This document shows, piece by piece, positions 5,469 through 9,153 of a stretch of DNA of 9,153 nucleotides (position 1 is the stretch's first letter; each line of letters opens with the position of its first letter). This DNA comes from Planctomycetia bacterium (GTDB lineage Bacteria > Planctomycetota > Planctomycetia > Pirellulales > UBA1268). The notes under the pieces are model-generated. The model did not search any database. It worked only from the letters and a program-made list of their open reading frames with translations, and was not told where the DNA came from. The DNA is taken from positions 1 through 9,153 of the forward strand of contig RFUD01000064.1 in NCBI GenBank assembly GCA_009923125.1, read 5' to 3'. Made by a program: the position numbers and the translations under genes.

Positions 5469-6229
5469 GGTCCGCCCCTCCGACCGTCGTCGGCCAGCCG
5501 ATCGGCACGCGCGACGGCCGCCCCGAACGTCGCCGCCGCACCGGCAGCCCGCAGCGACGCCGCACAGGCGGCCAGCGTGGCACCGGTCGTGAACACGTCG
5601 TCGATCAGGAGCACGCGGCGGCCCGAGACTCCGCCGCGCCCGCGAAAGGCATCGGCCACGTTGGCGGGGCGGTCCTCCGGCGGCAGGGCGTTCTGCATCG
5701 GTGTGGCCCGTGCCCTGACCAGCGCGGATACCACGGGGAGGCGGAGTGTGCGGCCGACGGCCCGCGCGATCTCCTCCGCGGCGCTCGTGCCCCGGGTCGC
5801 GCGCCGCCACCAGTGCATCGGCACCGGGACCACGGCATCGCACCGCGCCGCTTCCAGGGCGGCCCGATGCTTGTCGACCAGCAGCATCCCCAGGCCCTGG
5901 GCGAGATCCTCCGCGCCGGGCCGCTTGATCCTCAGGATCGCCTCCCGCAGGCGGCCGTCATAACCGCCGAGAAACACCAGCCCCGCCCACGGCGTCGGCG
6001 ACCGGCGGCAGGCAGGGCAGGTCGGCACGGCCGCGGCCGCCGGTTCACCGCACCTCGGGCAGCGGGCGCCGTCCACGACGAGTTCGCGGGCGCATTCCGC
6101 GCAGAACCCATGGCCCGGCAGGTCGCCCTCGGCCCTGCACAGCCGACAACTGCGTGGCAGGAGCAGGTCGGCACCGTCACCGATCCAACGGAAGACGAGC
6201 CGACCCCAGTCGTGTGCCCAGGAAACCAT
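5465..6229 (-). CDS. comF: ComF-family phosphoribosyltransferase-like protein
   Basis: A 254-residue ComF-family protein. The N-terminal part has two CxxC pairs, CRLC (28-31) and CAEC (43-46), followed by CPRC (57-60) and CPAC (71-74), consistent with zinc binding. The C-terminal phosphoribosyltransferase fold has VVPVPMHWWRRATRG (133-147), the family pattern Q-N-x-L-x5-R-x2-N-x3-AF (179-195) and the PRPP-binding loop VLLIDDVFTTGAT (206-218). ComF is needed for natural transformation in Bacillus and Haemophilus, probably at the step of moving incoming DNA into the cytoplasm, but many non-competent bacteria also carry it. The usual RGFNQAELLA segment reads RGTSAAEEIA here, a divergence in a normally conserved loop. 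Its stop overlaps the hemC start by 4 bp. No good Shine-Dalgarno precedes ATG 6229. No other competence gene is visible. Confidence 0.92.
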   Translation of the reverse strand: MVSWAHDWGRLVFRWIGDGADLLLPRSCRLCRAEGDLPGHGFCAECARELVVDGARCPRCGEPAAAAVPTCPACRRSPTPWAGLVFLGGYDGRLREAILRIKRPGAEDLAQGLGMLLVDKHRAALEAARCDAVVPVPMHWWRRATRGTSAAEEIARAVGRTLRLPVVSALVRARATPMQNALPPEDRPANVADAFRGRGGVSGRRVLLIDDVFTTGATLAACAASLRAAGAAATFGAAVARADRLADDGRRGGP

Positions 6230-6253
6230 CGCTTGCCGCTCGTTCCGTTCCGA

Positions 6254-6282
6254 TTGACGGTGCCTCGGGCTCCTCCTATCCT
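6254..6282 (+). promoter_or_regulatory. Sigma70-like promoter for the lptF-like gene
   Basis: TTGACG (6254-6259) and TATCCT (6277-6282) are separated by exactly 17 bp, matching the sigma70 consensus at five of six and four of six positions. They lie in the 104-bp gap between the divergent comF and lptF-like genes. The predicted start near 6289 would give a leader of about 45 nt. Confidence 0.5.
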
Positions 6283-6333
6283 CCGCAGCCCGCCGGCACG
6301 GACCCCTGCCATCGACCCCGGCGCATCCGACCG

Positions 6334-7464
6334 ATGCTCATCGACCGCTACATCACCTGGGCCCAGTTGCACGCGTTCGTGATCGTGTTCGTCAGTCTCG
6401 CAGGGCTGACGTTCGTTGTCGATGCCTTCACCAACATCGAGGAGTTCATCGCCCACGGGGCCAGGTCGGGCGGCCTGTGGCGCGTGCTCGGCACCTACTA
6501 CGGCTGCCGGCTGGTCTCGTTCTTCGACGCCACGAGCCCGGTGATCGCACTGGCCAGCGCGATGTTCGCGCTTTCCTGGCTCGAACGGCACAACGAGCTC
6601 ACCGCCCTGCTCGCAGCCGGAATCACCCGTTGGCGGATCGCCCGCCCCGCGCTGGTGTTCGCCGCCGTGGTGAGCCTCGTCGCCATGGCGAACCGGGAGG
6701 TCGTGCTGCCCCACATTCGTCACGCCTTCTCGCGCAACGCCCAAGACCTGCGGGGCGACGCCTCCCATCCGTTCGAGGCCCGGTACGACCATCGCACGGA
6801 GATCCTGTTTCGCGGCCGGACGGCCCGGATGGCCGATTGCCGGATCGAGTCGCCCAGCCTGCTGCTTCCGCCGGCGTTGGCGGAATACGGGCCGCAGCTC
6901 GACGCCGCCGAGGCATTTTGGCGGCCGGCGGGCGACGGCCGGCCGGCCGGGTATCTGCTCCTCGGCGTCACCGAACCGGCCGACATCGACCGGCTCGCGC
7001 CCCTCTCGGCCGGCCATGAGACGGTGGTGCTGACCCGCTCGACGGCACCCTGGCTCGAACCCGGCCAGTGCCTCGTCGTCAGCGACGTCACGTTCGAGCA
7101 GTTGATCGGCTCCACGAACTGGAGCCAGTACTCCTCCACCGTGGACCTGGTCCGAGCGACGCACAACGCCAGCCTCGGCGTCGCCGCCGACGTGCCACTG
7201 CGGGTGCATGCGCGACTCGTGGCCCCGTTTCTCGACATGTCGCTGGCGCTGCTCGGCATTCCGCTCGTCGTGGGCCCGAATCGCCGTGGGATTTTCGTGG
7301 CCGTCGGCCTCTGCGTGGCGATGACGGTGACCTTTTTTCTCGTCACGCTCGGCTGCCACGCCCTCGCCACGGGCTACCTGCTCAGTCCGTCGCTGGGCGC
7401 GTGGCTGCCGCTGCTGATCCTCGCCCCGCTCGCCGCCTGGCGGGCCCAGCCGATGTGGCAGTGA
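6334..7464 (+). CDS. LptF/LptG-family permease (YjgP/YjgQ)
   Basis: A 376-residue inner-membrane protein of the LptF/LptG family, the transmembrane half of the ABC transporter that extracts lipopolysaccharide and pushes it through the LptA bridge. Seen: N-terminal LIDRYITWAQLHAFVIVFVS, typical of the family's first helix; about six hydrophobic segments near 11-30, 61-82, 103-120, 296-313, 318-340 and 352-370; the conserved cytoplasmic loop ERHNELTALLAAGITRWRI (84-102), which docks on the LptB ATPase; and a soluble, presumably periplasmic, domain between about 130 and 285. Length fits the family (about 360-390). ATG 6334 is chosen because family members start with this helix; an upstream open frame from 6154 overlaps comF and is not coding. 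No clear Shine-Dalgarno is seen. F versus G cannot be decided, and the partner subunit is not adjacent. Confidence 0.9.
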   Translation: MLIDRYITWAQLHAFVIVFVSLAGLTFVVDAFTNIEEFIAHGARSGGLWRVLGTYYGCRLVSFFDATSPVIALASAMFALSWLERHNELTALLAAGITRWRIARPALVFAAVVSLVAMANREVVLPHIRHAFSRNAQDLRGDASHPFEARYDHRTEILFRGRTARMADCRIESPSLLLPPALAEYGPQLDAAEAFWRPAGDGRPAGYLLLGVTEPADIDRLAPLSAGHETVVLTRSTAPWLEPGQCLVVSDVTFEQLIGSTNWSQYSSTVDLVRATHNASLGVAADVPLRVHARLVAPFLDMSLALLGIPLVVGPNRRGIFVAVGLCVAMTVTFFLVTLGCHALATGYLLSPSLGAWLPLLILAPLAAWRAQPMWQ

Positions 7465-7684
7465 TGCCGATCGTGCGGATTTCAGCGGCGGACGAACGCG
7501 GCGGCAGACTCGCCGCATCCGGCCGCAACCCCGCGAACGACAAGGGCTTCCGCATCCCTCCCGTTTCGCCAGTCCTTTTTTCTCTACCCGGACCCCCTCC
7601 GCGGCCGATGTTACAGGTACGAACGGGAGTTCGGTCGGAAGGCCTGATGGACGGGCTTTCCTCCGGCAAAGGAGTGCCACGGTC
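7465..7684. other. Gap between the lptF-like gene and fliW
   Basis: This 220-bp stretch has no supported gene. It contains a 6-bp all-GC hairpin at 7498-7516 (GCGGCG, 7-nt loop, CGCCGC) that could act as a weak terminator for the lptF-like gene, but no T-run follows it. A T-rich run at 7575-7582 is too far away to belong to it. Near the right end, CTCC (7661-7664) can pair with the fliW Shine-Dalgarno GGAG (7671-7674), a short 4-bp stem. No convincing fliW promoter is visible. Confidence 0.3.
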
Positions 7685-8125
7685 ATGCGGATCAACACCA
7701 CCAGATTCGGGCGGATCGACGTCGATGCCGCCGACGTCCTGACGTTCCCCAGCGGCCTGCCCGGACTCGAGGACTGCCGCGAGTGGGCGCTCCTCGCCGA
7801 TGCGTCGAACGACGCCCTCGGCTGGCTGCAGAGCACGACCCGGGGCGACATCGCCTTGGCGGTCGTCAGCCCGCGACGGTTCGTGCCGGACTACCAGGTG
7901 CGGATCCCGCGCAGCGAACTCACGCCGCTGGCCATCCACGACATTCGGCAGGCTCAGGTCGTGCTCGTCGTCGGTCAGAACGGCAGGACCCTCACGCTCA
8001 ATTTGAAGGCGCCAATCGTCATCAACCTCGAAAGCCGTACGGGCCGTCAGGTCGTCGCCAGCGGAGAGCTTCCGCTGCAGTTTGAACTCACCACCCACCA
8101 ACCCACGCTCAAAAAGAGCGCATAA
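7685..8125 (+). CDS. fliW: FliW, flagellar assembly factor and CsrA antagonist
   Basis: A 146-residue, full-length FliW. FliW binds both flagellin and CsrA: when flagellin is exported, freed FliW sequesters CsrA and relieves its repression of flagellin translation. Seen: N-terminal INTTRFGRIDVDAADVLTFP and SGLPGLED (the family's F-x-x-GLPGFE motif), VVSPRRFVPDYQVRIP (60-75), and the hallmark TLNLKAPIVINLESRTGRQV (103-122). The gene starts at ATG 7685 with AAAGGAG ending 10 nt before it, and ends at TAA 8125. csrA follows 63 bp later on the same strand, the classic conserved partnership, so the two are probably cotranscribed. No flagellin or structural flagellar gene is visible in the window. 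Product is cytosolic. Confidence 0.95.
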   Translation: MRINTTRFGRIDVDAADVLTFPSGLPGLEDCREWALLADASNDALGWLQSTTRGDIALAVVSPRRFVPDYQVRIPRSELTPLAIHDIRQAQVVLVVGQNGRTLTLNLKAPIVINLESRTGRQVVASGELPLQFELTTHQPTLKKSA

Positions 8126-8139
8126 TGAAAGTGCCCGCC

Positions 8140-8181
8140 GGCGGAGGACTCCGCCCGCGACACGAAAGGATTCAGGAAGGA
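8140..8181 (+). promoter_or_regulatory. Candidate CsrA-binding leader of csrA (GGA hairpin plus GGA-rich ribosome-binding site)
   Basis: GGCGGA (8140-8145) and TCCGCC (8150-8155) form a perfect 6-bp stem presenting the tetraloop GGAC. Further GGA triplets occur at 8168, 8175 and 8179; the last two are part of the csrA Shine-Dalgarno AGGAAGG (8174-8180). CsrA-family proteins bind GGA, preferably in hairpin loops, and often one site overlaps the ribosome-binding site. The layout therefore suggests csrA autorepression. This is inference from arrangement; the loop flanks do not match the full SELEX consensus. Confidence 0.4.
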
Positions 8182-8188
8182 CCCTCCG

Positions 8189-8473
8189 ATGCTCGTACTT
8201 TCCAGGCAACGCGACGAAAGCATCATGATCGGCGACAACATCGTCGTCACGATCGTGGACATCCGGGGGGACAAGGTCCGGCTGGGGATCAACGCACCGG
8301 CGGAGATCCCGGTGCACCGCCAGGAGGTCTACGAGGCCATCCAGCGGGAAAACCTGCGGGCCTCGCGGCTCGAGCCGGGGGACACCCAGGGCCTCGGTCG
8401 GCTCGCCGGCCGCGGTTCGGCGGCGGGTCAGCCCGCGCCGCAAAACCGCCCCACCGACGGCCCGCGCCGGTAA
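8189..8473 (+). CDS. csrA: CsrA, RNA-binding translational regulator
   Basis: A 94-residue CsrA/RsmA-family protein. It forms a domain-swapped dimer that binds GGA motifs in mRNA leaders, usually blocking ribosome access. The core is clear: MLVLSRQRDESIMIGDNIVV (1-20) with the first RNA-binding strand, VDIRGDKVRLGINAPAEIPV (23-42), then HRQEVYEAIQREN (43-55), with Arg44 matching the RNA-contact residue of E. coli CsrA. After about residue 56 there is a 38-residue tail rich in Gly, Pro, Gln and Arg that looks disordered. This makes it longer than E. coli CsrA (61 residues); longer C-termini are known in CsrA proteins that work with FliW. AGGAAGG lies 8 nt before ATG 8189. The TAA sits in a small CGCCG/CGGCG stem (8465-8479) without a T-run, facing the convergent redoxin gene. 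Confidence 0.96.
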   Translation: MLVLSRQRDESIMIGDNIVVTIVDIRGDKVRLGINAPAEIPVHRQEVYEAIQRENLRASRLEPGDTQGLGRLAGRGSAAGQPAPQNRPTDGPRR

Positions 8474-8558
8474 ACGGCGTCGGCATCGCATCGCGGGGAC
8501 GCAGGCGTTCGCACCGGCTCGGGACAGCCCCTCGCCGGCTTGGGTGGATCCGGACGGA

Positions 8559-9140
8559 TCAGCTCGCGAAAGAGGCGGGCTCGTTGCCGGGCTTCCACTT
8601 GATGTTGCAGCCGAGGCTGGGCCGCTGCTCGGCGGGAATCGGGCGGCCGTTCAGGAGCGCGTCGATCGCGGCGCGGAGGTCGGCGCCGGTGACGGGAACC
8701 TCGTTGCCCGGGCGGCTTGCATCGAGCTGGCCACGGTAGACGAGCTTGCGATCGGCGTCGAACAGAAAGAAGTCGGGCGTGCACGCCGCGTGGTAGGCGT
8801 GGGCCACGGCCTGCGTCTCGTCGTAGAGATACGGAAAGACGTAGCCTCGCTCCTCCGCCTCGTGCACCATCTGCTCCGGCGAATCGGCGGGGTGCGTGGA
8901 CACGTCGTTCGAACTGATCGCCACGACGCCGATCCCCCGCGCCATGGATTCGCGGCCGAGCACCGACAGTTCGTCGGCCACGTGCTTCACGAACGGGCAG
9001 TGGTTGCAGATGAACATCACGAGCGTCCCCTGCGGCCCGGCGGCATCGGCGAGGCTGACCATCCGGCCATCGACGCCGGGAAGCGAAAAGTCGGGGGCCG
9101 GCGTGCCGAGCGGCAACATCGTGCTGGGCGTGCGAACCAT
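8559..9140 (-). CDS. Thioredoxin-fold redoxin family protein (CNHC motif)
   Basis: A 193-residue protein of the thioredoxin/AhpC-TSA redoxin superfamily. Seen: LGTPAPDFSLPGVDGRMVSL (11-30), the usual redoxin entry; LVMFICNHCPFVKH (40-53), with a CxxC-type pair at Cys45 and Cys48 after the strand; GVVAISSND (71-79); YVFPYLYDETQAVAHAY (95-111); CTPDFFLFDADRKLVYRGQL (114-133), containing the conserved cis-Pro-like TPDFF; and a C-terminal PSLGCNIKWKPGNEP. Members of this group are widespread in bacteria, usually annotated simply as thioredoxin family protein, with no settled substrate. No signal peptide is evident, so it is probably cytoplasmic. ATG 9140 is preceded by GGAG at 9148-9151 on the - strand, a good start; Met8 is a less supported alternative. 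It converges on csrA with an 85-bp gap (8474-8558) that shows no strong terminator. Confidence 0.88.
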   Translation of the reverse strand: MVRTPSTMLPLGTPAPDFSLPGVDGRMVSLADAAGPQGTLVMFICNHCPFVKHVADELSVLGRESMARGIGVVAISSNDVSTHPADSPEQMVHEAEERGYVFPYLYDETQAVAHAYHAACTPDFFLFDADRKLVYRGQLDASRPGNEVPVTGADLRAAIDALLNGRPIPAEQRPSLGCNIKWKPGNEPASFAS

Positions 9141-9153
9141 GGCGGGTCTCCAG

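Noticed and set aside
4410..5963. A 517-codon + strand open frame antisense to hemC and comF
   Set aside because: It is an arginine/proline-rich shadow produced by GC-rich codon usage of the real genes on the - strand, with no recognisable domain.
7604..7611. GCCGATGT as a sigma28 (FliA) -10 box for fliW
   Set aside because: It matches 6 of 8 bases of GCCGATAA, but no TAAA-type -35 lies at the required spacing, and GC-rich DNA makes such matches common.
5932..7851. A 639-codon - strand open frame opposite the lptF-like gene and fliW
   Set aside because: It is low complexity (G, R, H, E rich) and overlaps three well-supported genes on the other strand and frame. This is typical of antisense frames in high-GC DNA.
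8465..8479. CGCCG-GTAAA-CGGCG as the csrA terminator
   Set aside because: The stem is only 5 bp, overlaps the stop codon and has no T-run, so it is not good evidence of termination.

Overview
The window is GC-rich bacterial DNA that most resembles a planctomycete (Planctomycetota, probably a Pirellulales-type lineage). The clues are the C-terminal part of a Pirellula/Verrucomicrobium-type heme-binding domain at the left edge, a bacterial archaeo-eukaryotic release-factor-like (BaeRF) protein, a fragment resembling planctomycete IS4-type transposases, and a palindromic repeat of a kind I recall from planctomycete and verrucomicrobial genomes. This assignment is inference; no rRNA or marker phylogeny is available here.

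Left third, + strand: the 3' end of a heme-binding-domain gene (1-324), a BaeRF-family gene (460-1707) and a MalY/PatB-type PLP-dependent C-S lyase (1756-2919). Then comes a gene-poor mosaic (2920-3596). It holds a perfect 17-bp inverted repeat bounding about 560 bp, the N-terminal remnant of an IS4-type transposase, two near-identical 53-bp direct repeats with a degraded inverted third copy, and small perfect hairpins, one of them in a 28-bp tandem array.

Middle, - strand: an orphan NarL/FixJ-type response regulator (3597-4229), then comF and hemC. These two lie in the order comF to hemC and share an ATGA stop/start overlap, so they form a translationally coupled pair. Divergent from comF is a single LptF/LptG-family permease gene (6334-7464), preceded by a well-spaced sigma70-like promoter.

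Right third: fliW and csrA on the + strand form a conserved regulatory pair; FliW is the protein antagonist of the RNA-binding translational repressor CsrA. The csrA leader has a hairpin displaying GGA in its loop plus GGA triplets in the Shine-Dalgarno region, which suggests CsrA autoregulation. A convergent thioredoxin/redoxin-family gene (8559-9140, - strand) closes the window.

Most of the window is ordinary housekeeping and regulatory content. The parts most worth a second look are the 2911-3553 repeat mosaic and the csrA leader. I see no convincing sign of a new multi-gene system.
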